A stretch of DNA of 44,627 nt from an uncultured Muribaculaceae bacterium (GTDB lineage: Bacteria; Bacteroidota; Bacteroidia; Bacteroidales; Muribaculaceae), in contig CAKUKR010000010.1 of the NCBI GenBank assembly GCA_934663645.1, positions 1-44,627 on the forward strand. The letters run 5' to 3'. The first letter of the stretch is position 1. The number at the start of each line of letters is the position of its first letter. Made by a program: the position numbers and the translations under genes. The notes below the pieces were generated by a model. The model worked only from the letters and a program-made list of their open reading frames with translations. It searched no databases and was not told where the DNA came from. Below are positions 1-8,523 of this stretch, piece by piece.

Positions 1-36
1 CATGACTATCCGGTTGTTCTCGTTCAAATTAAACAT
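1..36 (-). CDS. Start of an unidentified reading frame, cut by the window edge
   Basis: An ATG at 36 opens a minus-strand frame that reads MFNLNENNRIVM and then leaves the window. A near-consensus -7 box, GAACTTTG, lies on the minus strand at 50-57. The first residues resemble the N-termini of IS66-family TnpB accessory proteins as I remember them, but twelve residues cannot establish that. A second minus-strand frame ends at a TGA overlapping this start, a coupling also known in IS66 operons. It could equally be an unrelated gene or a chance frame. Confidence 0.25.
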   Translation of the reverse strand, partial: MFNLNENNRIVM

Positions 37-85
37 GGCTTTTTTGCCGCAAAGTTCGCAATCAAAACCGCCACCCGAAAGCCGG

Positions 86-121
86 CTTGTTTCGGATGCT
101 TACCTTGTTTCGGATGCTTAC
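86..121. repeat. Perfect tandem repeat, 2 x 18 nt
   Basis: The 18-nt unit CTTGTTTCGGATGCTTAC occurs at 86-103 and again, without a gap, at 104-121. It lies between the rplQ terminator and the left-edge reading frame. On the minus strand it would encode a doubled KHPKQ-containing peptide if that frame is translated. I see no known repeat family in it. Confidence 0.9.
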
Positions 122-131
122 GAATCAGGCA

Positions 132-166
132 TAAAAGACAAATGTGCGACCCACAGCGGGTCACAC
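132..166 (-). terminator. Probable intrinsic terminator of the ribosomal operon
   Basis: On the minus strand, 44 nt after the rplQ stop, the arms at 158-166 and 144-152 form a 9-bp stem with one T-G wobble around a 5-nt loop. A T-rich stretch (ATTTGTCTTTT) follows. A second, smaller hairpin with arms GCGGC and GCCGC and a 4-nt loop lies nearer the stop, near 186-199. Both fit the end of the long rpsL-rplQ transcript. Confidence 0.6.
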
Positions 167-209
167 ATTCATCTGTATCTAGGGATGCGGCATTAGCCGC
201 AATACTACA

Positions 210-701
210 TTACTCAGCCTTAGCTTCCTCAGCTGCGGGAGCTGCTGCTTGTACAGCCTCAGCCTTGGGAGCAGCCTTCTTGCTGCTGCGGCGTGATCTC
301 TTGGCCTTGGCCGGCTTCTTCTCGGTATCCTTCAGCATATTCTCGTTGAAGTCTACCAGCTCGATGAAGCACATCTCGGCATTGTCACCCAGACGATGAC
401 CGGTCTTCAAGATGCGGCAGTAACCGCCCGGACGGTCAGCGACCTTCTCGCCTACAACGGCGAAAAGTTCCTTGATGCTCTCCTTGTTCTGGAGGTATGA
501 GAACACGATGCGGCGGTTCTGGCCGTTATCGACCTTGCTGCGGGTGATCAGCGGCTCTACATATACTCTCAAGGCTTTTGCCTTAGCAAGAGTAGTTGTG
601 ATTCTCTTGTGGAGGATCAACGATGAAGCCATGTTCGACAACAGCGCGTCGCGATGGGCTTTCTTACGGCTCAGGTGGTTGAATTTCTTATTATGTCTCA
701 T
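210..701 (-). CDS. rplQ: 50S ribosomal protein L17 (bL17)
   Basis: L17 sits near the polypeptide exit tunnel of the large subunit. The N-terminus ([20 protein letters not shown]) and the first 120 residues follow the family. The protein is 163 residues against about 116-128 for E. coli-like L17, because a low-complexity tail rich in Ala, Lys and Glu follows residue 120. Such tails are common in Bacteroidetes. It is the last gene of the cluster, 8 nt after rpoA, the usual end of the alpha operon, and a hairpin terminator follows. Confidence 0.97.
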   Translation of the reverse strand: MRHNKKFNHLSRKKAHRDALLSNMASSLILHKRITTTLAKAKALRVYVEPLITRSKVDNGQNRRIVFSYLQNKESIKELFAVVGEKVADRPGGYCRILKTGHRLGDNAEMCFIELVDFNENMLKDTEKKPAKAKRSRRSSKKAAPKAEAVQAAAPAAEEAKAE

Positions 702-709
702 GGTGATCT

Positions 710-1708
710 TTAGTCTCTGTCTAATTTATACTTTGATATGTCCATCCCGAAAGTGAGGTTTTTCGATTCAAGTAGCTGATCGAGTTCGGTAAGGGACTTT
801 CTTCCGAAATTGCGGAATTTCAGCAAGTCATTCTTGTTGAAGCCCACCAGCTCGCCCAGTGTCTCAACCTCTGCACTCTTCAGGCAGTTCAGTGCTCGCA
901 CTGACAGAGACATGTCGGACAGCTTGGTCTTCAGAAGCTGGCGCATCTTGAGTACATCCTCGTCAAACTCTTCATCGTCTTCATCGACTGGAGTCTCGAG
1001 TGAGATCTTGTCATCAGTGAACAGGAGGAAATGCTGAATAAGGATTTTGGAAGCCTCCTTCAGCGCGTCTTTCGGATGTATAGAACCGTCGGTCGTCACC
1101 TCGATGAGCAGCTTCTCATAGTCGGTCTTCTGCTCCACGCGATAGTTGTCAACGACATACTTCACGTTCACTATCGGAGTATAGATAGAGTCAATGGCGA
1201 TGACGTTCAGATCCTCGCCCTCCATCATCTCGCGGTTCTCGTCTGCGGGAACCCATCCGCGGCCTCTGTTGACAGTGAACTCCAGATGCATTGATGCCCC
1301 CGTGGCGAGATGGCATATCTCAAGCTCCGGGTTCAATACTTCAAATCCGCTCAATGCCTTACCCAAGTCACCTGCTTTGAACACGTCAGTGCCCGAAATC
1401 GTGACTGACCCCTTCTCGGTGTCATGGTCGTCTGTGGTCTGCTTGAAACGCACGCGCTTGAGGTTGAGGATGATGTTGGTAACATCCTCACGCACTCCGG
1501 GAATCGTGTCAAACTCATGCGCTACGCCATCGATGCGTATCGAACAGATGGCGAAGCCGCCCAGCGAAGAGAGGAGGATGCGGCGGAGCGCATTGCCGAT
1601 GGTCTGGCCGTAGCCTGGCTCCAACGGACGGAACTCAAATTTCCCGAAAGACGGCTTGTCTTCCAGCATCACTACTTTTTCAGGCTTTTGAAATGCTAAA
1701 ATGGGCAT
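710..1708 (-). CDS. rpoA: DNA-directed RNA polymerase subunit alpha
   Basis: The alpha subunit forms the dimer that nucleates RNA polymerase assembly. Residues 1-230 are the N-terminal domain, with the assembly core near [18 protein letters not shown] very acidic linker (around residues 240-252) leads to the C-terminal domain with its helix-hairpin-helix element ([20 protein letters not shown]). The length of 332 residues is normal. It lies 16 nt after rpsD and 8 nt before rplQ, as in most bacteria, so polymerase and ribosome synthesis share this transcript. Confidence 0.98.
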   Translation of the reverse strand: MPILAFQKPEKVVMLEDKPSFGKFEFRPLEPGYGQTIGNALRRILLSSLGGFAICSIRIDGVAHEFDTIPGVREDVTNIILNLKRVRFKQTTDDHDTEKGSVTISGTDVFKAGDLGKALSGFEVLNPELEICHLATGASMHLEFTVNRGRGWVPADENREMMEGEDLNVIAIDSIYTPIVNVKYVVDNYRVEQKTDYEKLLIEVTTDGSIHPKDALKEASKILIQHFLLFTDDKISLETPVDEDDEEFDEDVLKMRQLLKTKLSDMSLSVRALNCLKSAEVETLGELVGFNKNDLLKFRNFGRKSLTELDQLLESKNLTFGMDISKYKLDRD

Positions 1709-1724
1709 GGGACTCTACTGTTTA

Positions 1725-2330
1725 TTATTTAGAATACAACTCTACGATCAACTGCTCTTTGACTGTCTCAGGGATGTCCTCACGCTGTGGCACGTGAAGG
1801 AACTTGCCTCCCTTGATACTGTCATCCCACTCGATCCACGGATACTTGCTGTGGTTGAAGCCTGCGAGAGCATCGCTTATCACCTCCAGTGACTTGGAAC
1901 GCTCACGAACAGCCACAATGTCGCCGGGGCGTACATGGTATGAGGCAATGTTGACCACCTTGCCGTTTACTGTGATATGCTTGTGAAGCACTATCTGGCG
2001 GGCTGCAGGACGCGACGGAGCAATACCCATACGGTATACCACGTTGTCGAGACGTGACTCAAGGAACTGCAGCAGAACCTCACCTGTAATGCCCTTGGTG
2101 CGGGCTGCCTTCTCGAACAGGTTGCGGAACTGACGCTCCAGCACACCGTAAGTATACTTCGCTTTCTGCTTCTCACGCAGCTGCTGACCATACTCCGAGA
2201 CTTTTCTTCTGCGGTTGTTGCCATGCTGTCCTGGCGGATAGTTCTTCTTTGCCAGCACTTTATCCTCGCCATAGATGGCCTCGCCAAACTTTCTGGCGAT
2301 TTTTGTTTTCGGACCTGTATATCTTGCCAT
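1725..2330 (-). CDS. rpsD: 30S ribosomal protein S4 (uS4)
   Basis: S4 is a primary 16S rRNA binder that starts assembly of the 30S body, and in E. coli it represses its own alpha operon. The 201-residue protein has the N-terminal S4 domain without zinc cysteines ([19 protein letters not shown]) and an S4 RNA-binding domain around residues 93-155 ([23 protein letters not shown]). It starts after an unusually long 177-nt gap from rpsK that contains alternative hairpins, so autoregulation at that site is plausible. This is inference. Confidence 0.98.
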   Translation of the reverse strand: MARYTGPKTKIARKFGEAIYGEDKVLAKKNYPPGQHGNNRRRKVSEYGQQLREKQKAKYTYGVLERQFRNLFEKAARTKGITGEVLLQFLESRLDNVVYRMGIAPSRPAARQIVLHKHITVNGKVVNIASYHVRPGDIVAVRERSKSLEVISDALAGFNHSKYPWIEWDDSIKGGKFLHVPQREDIPETVKEQLIVELYSK

Positions 2331-2374
2331 TTGTTTCTTGTTTCTTTGCGCCTATCTGTTTCATTGCCTCTTAG

Positions 2375-2413
2375 CGACAGCCGCGACTGTCGAGAGAAAG
2401 ATGCGGGACAGTC
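2375..2413 (-). promoter_or_regulatory. Two mutually exclusive hairpins upstream of rpsD
   Basis: Stem A pairs 2375-2380 (CGACAG) with 2387-2392 (CTGTCG). Stem B pairs 2385-2391 (GACTGTC) with 2407-2413 (GACAGTC). They share bases and cannot form together, the usual logic of a translational or transcriptional switch. A third, imperfect hairpin lies at 2471-2494. The element sits in the 177-nt rpsK-rpsD gap. S4 is the regulatory protein of the alpha operon in E. coli, and I believe S4 leaders have been proposed for Bacteroidia, but I could not compare this sequence with them. Confidence 0.45.
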
Positions 2414-2507
2414 TTTTCGCATTCAAGGCCAGTGTACACAGATGGCATACTTGGTTGTTTTCTTTCTTCAGCCGCTTGCCATACAGCAATCGGCCCCAGT
2501 TCTTTCT

Positions 2508-2897
2508 TTACACGCGTCTTCTTTTGGGAGGACGGCAGCCATTGTGCGGCAGCGGTGTCACGTCGATGATCTCAACCACCTCGATGCCGGCACCGTGGAT
2601 AGTACGGATAGCCGACTCGCGACCGTTGCCCGGTCCTTTCACGTAAGCTTTTACTTTGCGTAATCCCAAATCGTATGCCACCTTGGCACAGTCCTGTGCT
2701 GCCATCTGGGCAGCGTAGGGTGTGTTCTTCTTTGAGCCACGGAAGCCCATCTTGCCAGCTGAGGACCAGGAGATGACCTGTCCCTCCGTGTTGGCAAGGC
2801 ATACGATGATGTTGTTGAAAGAGGAATGAACGTGAAGCTGACCCATTGCGTCAACCTTGACGTTTCTCTTCTTTGCTGCGACTGTCTTTTTTGCCAT
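2508..2897 (-). CDS. rpsK: 30S ribosomal protein S11 (uS11)
   Basis: S11 helps form the 30S platform and the E-site region. At 129 residues it has the usual length and ends with the conserved [13 protein letters not shown] tail, including the Asn-Gly pair that is often isomerised in S11. It lies 9 nt after rpsM. The following 177-nt gap separates it from rpsD, although the two genes are usually closely spaced. Confidence 0.98.
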   Translation of the reverse strand: MAKKTVAAKKRNVKVDAMGQLHVHSSFNNIIVCLANTEGQVISWSSAGKMGFRGSKKNTPYAAQMAAQDCAKVAYDLGLRKVKAYVKGPGNGRESAIRTIHGAGIEVVEIIDVTPLPHNGCRPPKRRRV

Positions 2898-2906
2898 ACT
2901 GTTATT

Positions 2907-3287
2907 TTATTTTGTAGCTTTCTTCTTGTTGGCGACCGTTTTCTTGCGGCCCTTGCGGGTACGCGCATTGTTCTTGGTGCTCTGTCCGCGAACCGGAAGG
3001 CCGATACGGTGACGGATGCCGCGATAGCAACCGATGTCCATCAGTCGCTTGATGTTGAGCTGGATCTCCGAGCGGAGGTCACCCTCTACCTTGTACTCGT
3101 TCTGGATCACCTCACGCACTGCTGCGGCCTGGTCGTCCGTCCAGTCCTGTACCTTGATGTCGCGGTCCACACCCGCCTTCTCCAATATGGTCTTGGCCGC
3201 GCTGCGACCGATGCCATAGATATATGTCAAGGCGATTTCGCCTCGCTTGTTTTGCGGCAAGTCAACGCCGACGATTCTTACTGCCAT
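2907..3287 (-). CDS. rpsM: 30S ribosomal protein S13 (uS13)
   Basis: S13 sits in the 30S head and makes subunit bridges with the large subunit and contacts to the P-site tRNA. The 126 residues include the helix-two-turn-helix N-terminus ([20 protein letters not shown]) and the conserved basic motif [20 protein letters not shown] near residues 92-111. It is the first gene of the alpha block, with a -7-like box in the 36-nt gap after rpmJ. Confidence 0.98.
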   Translation of the reverse strand: MAVRIVGVDLPQNKRGEIALTYIYGIGRSAAKTILEKAGVDRDIKVQDWTDDQAAAVREVIQNEYKVEGDLRSEIQLNIKRLMDIGCYRGIRHRIGLPVRGQSTKNNARTRKGRKKTVANKKKATK

Positions 3288-3309
3288 ATATTACTTCTGA
3301 ATTAGTTTG

Positions 3310-3317
3310 CAAAGGTA
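3310..3317 (-). promoter_or_regulatory. Possible internal promoter (-7 box) before rpsM
   Basis: The minus strand reads TACCTTTG here, a match to the Bacteroidetes -7 consensus TAnnTTTG, 22 nt before the rpsM ATG and inside the rpmJ-rpsM gap. No good -33 TTTG is visible upstream, so this is only a candidate secondary start for the alpha genes. Confidence 0.35.
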
Positions 3318-3323
3318 ATAAAA

Positions 3324-3440
3324 TTATCCTTGACGCTGTTTGAATTTGGGATTTTTCTTGTTGATTACGTATAATCTTCCTTTGCGACGCACAATCTTGC
3401 AGTCGGGCGTGCGCTTTTTGATTGAAGCTCTTACTTTCAT
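3324..3440 (-). CDS. rpmJ: 50S ribosomal protein L36 (bL36)
   Basis: Reading the minus strand from the ATG at 3440 gives a 38-residue basic peptide that begins [17 protein letters not shown] and ends NPKFKQRQG. This is L36 in length and sequence. It has only one of the zinc ligands (Cys14), so it is the zinc-free form. It lies 8 nt after infA and 36 nt before rpsM, its usual place. Confidence 0.95.
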   Translation of the reverse strand: MKVRASIKKRTPDCKIVRRKGRLYVINKKNPKFKQRQG

Positions 3441-3448
3441 ATCTGTGT

Positions 3449-3667
3449 TTATTTGTATCTGAATGAAATGCGTCCCTTCGACAGGTCATAGGGGGACATC
3501 TCCACCTTTACCTTGTCGCCGGGAAGGATTTTGATGTAGTGCATACGCATCTTCCCCGAGATGTGCGCGGTTATCACATGCCCGTTCTCGAGCTCAACCT
3601 TGAACATCGCGTTTGACAACGCTTCGAGGATTACACCGTCTATTTCTATTGCTGCTTGCTTTGCCAT
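3449..3667 (-). CDS. infA: Translation initiation factor IF-1
   Basis: IF-1 binds the 30S A site and supports initiator tRNA selection. The 72-residue protein is a single S1-like OB fold ([19 protein letters not shown], then [19 protein letters not shown]). Its position between map and rpmJ, 13 nt and 8 nt away, is standard in Bacteroidetes. Confidence 0.98.
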   Translation of the reverse strand: MAKQAAIEIDGVILEALSNAMFKVELENGHVITAHISGKMRMHYIKILPGDKVKVEMSPYDLSKGRISFRYK

Positions 3668-3680
3668 GCCAGTGACGATT

Positions 3681-4460
3681 TTACGACGCTCCCGAGACAG
3701 CGGCCTCTATGTAATCGAATGTCGTGAGTATCTCCGGGTGTTCGCCGTTGATAGCTATTGTATGCTCGAAATGAGCCGACGGCTTGCGGTCCCGTGTGCG
3801 GCACTGCCACCCGTCTCGCTCTATCACGATATTCTTGCTCCCCATGTTGATCATCGGCTCTATGCAGATGGTCATGCCGTCGCGCAATACCGCGCCGATG
3901 CCCCGGCGGCCGTAGTTTGGCACTTCGGGGTCCTCGTGCATGCTCTTGCCGATGCCGTGGCCGCACATCTCGCGCACCACACTGTACCCATGACGCTCGC
4001 AGTATGTCTGCACCGTGTTGGCGATGTCGCCGACACGCTTGCCGGCCTTGGCGGCAGCGATGCCCTTGTAGAGCGACGCCTTGGTCACCGTCAGCAGGTC
4101 AAGCGTCTTCGGGTCAACCTCGCCTACGGCAAACGTGTAGCACATGTCGGCATTGTAGCCGTTCAGTTCCGCCACACAGTCCGTGCCGACGATGTCTCCC
4201 TCCCGCAACATATAGTTGGAGGGGAAGCCGTGCACCACAGTCTCGTTGACCTCAATGCAGAGGGTTCCAGGGAAACCGTGATACCCAAGGCAAGTGGGCT
4301 TACCCCCGTTGTCGAGGATAAACTCACGTGCTATGGTATCGAGCTGCAGCGTGGTGACACCAGGGCGGACGGCCTTGGCAACCTCGCCAAGCGCCCGGCT
4401 GAGCAGGTCTCCTGCTGCACGTATCAATTCGATTTCTTCCGCTGTCTTGAGATAAATCAT
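3681..4460 (-). CDS. map: Methionine aminopeptidase type I
   Basis: This enzyme removes the initiator Met from nascent proteins in the cytoplasm. The 259 residues form the pita-bread fold. Visible metal-site features are the two Asp of [19 protein letters not shown], the His of [12 protein letters not shown], the Glu of CIEPMINMG and the Glu of HFEHTI. It lies 28 nt after secY and 13 nt before infA, coupling N-terminal processing with ribosome production. Confidence 0.97.
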   Translation of the reverse strand: MIYLKTAEEIELIRAAGDLLSRALGEVAKAVRPGVTTLQLDTIAREFILDNGGKPTCLGYHGFPGTLCIEVNETVVHGFPSNYMLREGDIVGTDCVAELNGYNADMCYTFAVGEVDPKTLDLLTVTKASLYKGIAAAKAGKRVGDIANTVQTYCERHGYSVVREMCGHGIGKSMHEDPEVPNYGRRGIGAVLRDGMTICIEPMINMGSKNIVIERDGWQCRTRDRKPSAHFEHTIAINGEHPEILTTFDYIEAAVSGAS

Positions 4461-4488
4461 TTATATGTATATCTGTCTTCTCTATGAC

Positions 4489-5826
4489 TTAAAAAGCGGC
4501 GCTGCCGGTTGTGCGGCCTTTGATGCGGCCGTCCTTCATCAGTCCGTCATAGTGGCGCATCAGCAGATGACCCTCGATGATGCGGAGTGTGTCAAGTATC
4601 ACACCCACGAGGATCAGCAGCGATGTCCCGCCGAAGAATGACGCGAAGCTGCGGTTCAGTCCGCAGACATGCGCTATCGCCGGGAGGATAGCCACAATGC
4701 CCAGGAAGATTGAGCCGGGGAGCGTGATGCGCGACATGATCGAATCCAGGTAGTCCACAGTCGGCTTACCGGGCTTGATGCCGGGGATGAACCCGTTGTT
4801 GCGCTTCATGTCTTCGGCCATCTGCGCTGGACGTACCGTGATGGCAGTGTAGAAATAGGTAAAGGCGACGATCATGAGGAAATACAGGATGTTGTATGTC
4901 CAGCCGTACATGTCGGTCAGCGCACCCCAGAATCCGGTACCGGAAGTGGAGAAGCCAGCGAGAGTGACGGGTATGAACATTATCGCCTGAGCGAAGATGA
5001 TAGGCATAACGCCAGCGGCGTTAACCTTCAGAGGTATGTACTGGCGGGCACCGCCGTACTGCTTGTTGCCCACGATACGCTTAGCGTACTGCACAGGCAC
5101 CTTGCGAGTGCCCTGCACGAGCAGGACTGCACCGGCGATGACTGCCACCAAAATCACGATTTCAATGAGGAATATCACCAGACCGCCACCTGCGGAGTTG
5201 AGGAGTCGACCGGTAAATTCCTGGATAAATGCCTCCGGGAGACGGGCGATGATACCGATGAGGATGACGAACGAGATACCGTTGCCTACACCCTTCTGGT
5301 CGATACGCTCACCGAGCCACATGATGAACATGGAGCCTGCCGCAAGCACTATGGTCATGAACGCAATGGTCCAGAACCCCATCTCAACGTGTCCGCCTGC
5401 AGATGCAATCTGATACTTCAGGTTCATCAGGTAGGCCGGACCCTGCACCAGCAATATGAGCACTGTCAGGTAACGGGTGTACTGGTTGAGCTTCATGCGA
5501 CCGCTCTCTCCCTCACGCTGCATCTTCTGGAACGAAGGGAGCACCATGCCGGCCAGCTGTATCACAATGGACGCAGTGATGTAAGGCATGATACCGAGTG
5601 CAAATATTGATGCCTGCGAGAAGGCGCCTCCGGAGAACATGTCGATGAGCTGCATCAGTCCGTCCGAGGTGAAATTCTTGAGTGCAAGCAGGCTGTCAGG
5701 GTCGATGCCCGGCAACACTACGTAGCATCCGAAACGGTAAATGATGACAAGCAGCAGCGTTATGCCGATGCGCTTGCGCAAATCCTCTACGCTCCAGATA
5801 TTTTTGACTGTCTGAATAAATCCCAT
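4489..5826 (-). CDS. secY: Protein translocase subunit SecY
   Basis: SecY is the membrane channel of the Sec translocon, working with SecE and SecG (not in this window). The 445-residue protein has about ten hydrophobic segments. Family motifs include LPSFQKMQREGESGR before the third segment and GVILDTLRIIEGHL followed by LMRHYDG near the C-terminus. It directly follows rplO (5 nt), the conserved spc arrangement. Confidence 0.98.
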   Translation of the reverse strand: MGFIQTVKNIWSVEDLRKRIGITLLLVIIYRFGCYVVLPGIDPDSLLALKNFTSDGLMQLIDMFSGGAFSQASIFALGIMPYITASIVIQLAGMVLPSFQKMQREGESGRMKLNQYTRYLTVLILLVQGPAYLMNLKYQIASAGGHVEMGFWTIAFMTIVLAAGSMFIMWLGERIDQKGVGNGISFVILIGIIARLPEAFIQEFTGRLLNSAGGGLVIFLIEIVILVAVIAGAVLLVQGTRKVPVQYAKRIVGNKQYGGARQYIPLKVNAAGVMPIIFAQAIMFIPVTLAGFSTSGTGFWGALTDMYGWTYNILYFLMIVAFTYFYTAITVRPAQMAEDMKRNNGFIPGIKPGKPTVDYLDSIMSRITLPGSIFLGIVAILPAIAHVCGLNRSFASFFGGTSLLILVGVILDTLRIIEGHLLMRHYDGLMKDGRIKGRTTGSAAF

Positions 5827-5831
5827 TTTGA

Positions 5832-6284
5832 TTACTTTTCTGGTTTGATAGCTTTGCCTCCGGCAGCCACGATAGCCTCCTCGGCCTTCTTGGAGAAGGC
5901 GTCAGCGTGCACCTCGACGGCAGTGCTTATGCTGCCGCCGGCGAGCACCTTGACAAGGGCTTTCTTGGATACCAGGCCGGCATTGCGGAGATCCTCAACT
6001 GTGATGGTAGTCAGGCTGCGTGCCTGTGCCAGCGTCTCGATTGCGTCAAGGTTGAGAGCCTTGTACTCGACGCGGCTGAGGTTGTTGAATCCGAATTTGG
6101 GCACACGGCGCTGGAGAGGCATCTGACCGCCCTCGAAACCGATTTTGCGCTTGTATCCGGAACGCGACTTGGCGCCTTTGTGACCACGGGTCGAAGTACC
6201 GCCGTAGCCGCTGCCGGGACCGCGTCCTATGCGCTTGTTACCTTTGTTGCTGCCGGGAGCCGGTTTGAGATTATGTAATTCCAT
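5832..6284 (-). CDS. rplO: 50S ribosomal protein L15 (uL15)
   Basis: L15 is a late-assembly protein of the large subunit. At 150 residues it shows the Gly- and Arg-rich N-terminal extension ([20 protein letters not shown]) and the globular C-terminal part. It lies between rpmD and secY with gaps of 13 and 5 nt. Confidence 0.98.
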   Translation of the reverse strand: MELHNLKPAPGSNKGNKRIGRGPGSGYGGTSTRGHKGAKSRSGYKRKIGFEGGQMPLQRRVPKFGFNNLSRVEYKALNLDAIETLAQARSLTTITVEDLRNAGLVSKKALVKVLAGGSISTAVEVHADAFSKKAEEAIVAAGGKAIKPEK

Positions 6285-6297
6285 TGTTGATTCTGAT

Positions 6298-6477
6298 TTA
6301 AAGTTTTGTGACTTGTACCAGGTGGCTCACTGCCTTCACCATGCCCATTATCGAGGGGGTGTCCTCCTTGACCACTGTATGGTTCATCTTATGGAGACCC
6401 AGCGCATCGAGAGTGCGTTTCTGTACGGCAGGGCAGTTGATGCGGCTTTTGATCTGCTTGATTTCGATTTTTGCCAT
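6298..6477 (-). CDS. rpmD: 50S ribosomal protein L30 (uL30)
   Basis: Translating the minus strand from the ATG at 6477 to the TAA at 6298-6300 gives 59 residues beginning [20 protein letters not shown] and ending [13 protein letters not shown]. Length, charge and the conserved [17 protein letters not shown] segment identify L30. It lies 9 nt after rpsE and 13 nt before rplO, its standard place in the spc block. Confidence 0.96.
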   Translation of the reverse strand: MAKIEIKQIKSRINCPAVQKRTLDALGLHKMNHTVVKEDTPSIMGMVKAVSHLVQVTKL

Positions 6478-6486
6478 TGACTTCTA

Positions 6487-7008
6487 TTATTTGCCGTTAA
6501 ACACTTGTTCCACTGTGATGCCACGCGCTGCGGCTATCTGTGCCGGGCTGCGCAGCTCTGCCAGTGCCTCGATGGTTGCCTTGACAAGGTTGTGGGGGTT
6601 GGATGAACCCTTCGACTTTGCCAGCACGTCGGTGATGCCCACGCTCTCGAGCACTGCACGCATGGCGCCGCCGGCCTTCACACCTGTACCAGTAGATGCC
6701 GGACGGATGAAGATGCGGCTGCCGCCGAACTTGGCTGCGACCTCATGGGGGATCGTCCCCTTGTGCACAGGCACCTTAATCAGATTCTTCTTGGCAGTCT
6801 CGACGCCCTTGGCGATGGCTGCCTGAACCTCGTTGGCTTTGCCAAGGCCCCAGCCGATGATGCCGTCCTCGTTGCCTACCACGACAATGGCGGCAAAGCT
6901 GAACGCGCGTCCACCCTTTGTGACCTTAGTCACGCGGTTGATGGCTACCAGGCGGTCTTTCAGCTCCAAATCATTGGTTGATTTTACTCTATTGAATGTC
7001 TTTGCCAT
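6487..7008 (-). CDS. rpsE: 30S ribosomal protein S5 (uS5)
   Basis: S5 affects decoding accuracy and mRNA unwinding at the 30S entry site. The 173 residues contain the dsRNA-binding-like N-terminal domain ([20 protein letters not shown]) and the C-terminal domain with [20 protein letters not shown]. It lies 11 nt after rplR and 9 nt before rpmD. Confidence 0.98.
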   Translation of the reverse strand: MAKTFNRVKSTNDLELKDRLVAINRVTKVTKGGRAFSFAAIVVVGNEDGIIGWGLGKANEVQAAIAKGVETAKKNLIKVPVHKGTIPHEVAAKFGGSRIFIRPASTGTGVKAGGAMRAVLESVGITDVLAKSKGSSNPHNLVKATIEALAELRSPAQIAAARGITVEQVFNGK

Positions 7009-7019
7009 GAGATGTACTA

Positions 7020-7361
7020 TTAAAATTTAAGACCGGCCTTGCGGGCTGCGTCTGCCAGTGATTTCACTCTGCCGTGGAACAGGTATCCGTTGCGGTCGAA
7101 CACGACCTCTGTGATACCGGCCTCCATGGCCTTCTTTGCTATAGCCTCTCCCACCTTAGCGGAGATTTCGACCTTAGTGCCCTCCTTGATGTCTCGGGAG
7201 TCAGCGGCACACAGCGTGCAGCCGCGAAGGTCGTCGATGAGCTGTACGTAGATGCCCTTGTTGGAGCGGAACACACTCATGCGGGGACGCTGTGCCGTTC
7301 CCTTGATCTTTCCGCGTATACGGGCCTTTATCTTGTTTCTTCTTGCTATCTTGGATATCAT
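7020..7361 (-). CDS. rplR: 50S ribosomal protein L18 (uL18)
   Basis: L18 binds 5S rRNA with L5 in the central protuberance. The 113-residue protein has the basic N-terminal tail ([20 protein letters not shown]) and ends with the typical [19 protein letters not shown]. It follows rplF by 15 nt. Confidence 0.98.
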   Translation of the reverse strand: MISKIARRNKIKARIRGKIKGTAQRPRMSVFRSNKGIYVQLIDDLRGCTLCAADSRDIKEGTKVEISAKVGEAIAKKAMEAGITEVVFDRNGYLFHGRVKSLADAARKAGLKF

Positions 7362-7376
7362 GGTTTCCTAATTTAA

Positions 7377-7931
7377 TTATTTGGCATTTGCCGATTTACC
7401 AGACTTGCGGCGGATAACCTCGCCGACAAACTTGATACCCTTGCCCTTGTAAGGCTCGGGCTTGCGCAGCGAGCGTATCTTGGCGCAGACCTGACCGAGG
7501 AGCTGCTTGTCGGCAGACTCGAGGATAATCAGCGGGTTCTTGTTACGCTCTGACTTGGCCTCTACCTTTATCTCCTTAGGAAGCTTGATGAAAATAGCAT
7601 GAGAGAATCCGAGAGCCAGTTCCAGCACTTGGCCGGTCGATGTGGCACGGTATCCCACACCGACAAGTTCCATCTCTTTCTTGTATCCGGCGGAAACGCC
7701 TACCACCATGTTGTGTATCAGGGCGCGGAAGAGACCGTGCTGCGCGCGGTGCTCGCGGTCGTCGCTGGGGCGTGTCAGCACCAGCTTGCCGTCTTCCTGT
7801 GCAACGTTGATTTCGGGGTTGATGGTCTGGCTCAGTTCGCCTTTCGGACCTTTGACTGTTACTACATGGTCCTTTACCTGTACGGTCACGCCTGCAGGTA
7901 TTTCTATGGGAGCTTTTCCTATTCTTGACAT
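7377..7931 (-). CDS. rplF: 50S ribosomal protein L6 (uL6)
   Basis: L6 lies near the sarcin-ricin loop and the factor-binding site. The 184 residues contain two homologous L6 domains and the signature near the C-terminus (EPYKGKGIKFVGEVIRRK). It lies 15 nt after rpsH and 15 nt before rplR. Confidence 0.98.
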   Translation of the reverse strand: MSRIGKAPIEIPAGVTVQVKDHVVTVKGPKGELSQTINPEINVAQEDGKLVLTRPSDDREHRAQHGLFRALIHNMVVGVSAGYKKEMELVGVGYRATSTGQVLELALGFSHAIFIKLPKEIKVEAKSERNKNPLIILESADKQLLGQVCAKIRSLRKPEPYKGKGIKFVGEVIRRKSGKSANAK

Positions 7932-7946
7932 ATCGATACCTCCTGA

Positions 7947-8345
7947 TTAGTAAACGTAACACAATACTTCACCGCCGATCTTCTCCTCCTTGGCCTGCTT
8001 GTTGGTCATCACGCCACGTGAGGTGGAAAGGATGGCGATGCCCAGACCGTTCAATACGCGCGGCATGTCCTTGTAGCCGGTGTACTGACGCAAGCCAGGG
8101 CGCGAAACACGACGCAGACAGCGGATTGCGCTCTCCTTGTCTGCCGGATTGTACTTGAGGGCGATTTTGATGTTGCCCGCAGGGGTAGTGCCTTCCTCGA
8201 ACTTGTAGTTGAGGATGTATCCCTGCTCAAAGAGAATCTGAGTGATTGCTCTCTTGATTTTAGATGACGGGATTTCCACCACGCGGTGTCCTGCGCGGAT
8301 GGCATTTCTGAGTCTCGTCAGGTAATCTGCTATTGGATCAGTCAT
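7947..8345 (-). CDS. rpsH: 30S ribosomal protein S8 (uS8)
   Basis: S8 binds the central domain of 16S rRNA and in E. coli represses the spc operon. The 132-residue protein starts MTDPIADYLTRLRNA and carries the conserved ILSTSRGVMTNKQAKEEKIG segment. It begins after an exceptional 175-nt gap from rpsN that contains several hairpins, so it may be regulated separately from the genes upstream. Confidence 0.98.
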   Translation of the reverse strand: MTDPIADYLTRLRNAIRAGHRVVEIPSSKIKRAITQILFEQGYILNYKFEEGTTPAGNIKIALKYNPADKESAIRCLRRVSRPGLRQYTGYKDMPRVLNGLGIAILSTSRGVMTNKQAKEEKIGGEVLCYVY

Positions 8346-8416
8346 TTGTTTGATTTTTAAATTGATTCAGGAGCCCTGAACAATATTTAATTATCTCTGT
8401 ATGTCTTGTTGTGACC

Positions 8417-8460
8417 GGCGCTGCTGCGCCCGGCACCTCTACACGTAACGCGAGAGGTGC
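8417..8460 (-). promoter_or_regulatory. Two hairpins in the rpsN-rpsH gap
   Basis: Arms GGCGC and GCGCC with a 4-nt loop fold at 8417-8430. Arms GCACCTCT (8433-8440) and AGAGGTGC (8453-8460) fold with a 12-nt loop. The sequence CCGGCGC occurs at 8415-8421 and again at 8479-8485. Together with the hairpin at the rpsN stop they make this 175-nt spacer highly structured. They could be a leader for rpsH or an inserted palindromic repeat element. Confidence 0.5.
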
Positions 8461-8481
8461 GGGCTTTATTGTGTGCAGCCG

Positions 8482-8523
8482 GCGCAAAATGACACGGGCA
8501 CCCCCTGGGGGTGCGGTGTGTCA
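8482..8523 (-). terminator. Strong hairpin at the rpsN stop codon, terminator-like
   Basis: The TGA stop of rpsN is part of an inverted repeat: TGACAC at 8490-8495 pairs with GTGTCA at 8518-8523, and GCACCCCC (498-505 of this kilobase) pairs with GGGGGTGC at 8507-8514. That is 14 bp with a small internal loop and a one-base apex. On the minus strand ATTTTGCGCC follows. It resembles a partial terminator or mRNA-stabilising hairpin inside the spc block. The short T-run suggests attenuation rather than full termination. Confidence 0.5.

Noticed and set aside
2..196. Plus-strand open frame of 64 codons at the left edge
   Set aside because: It crosses the tandem repeat and the rplQ terminator, has no recognisable features and no promoter. 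The minus-strand reading is more plausible.
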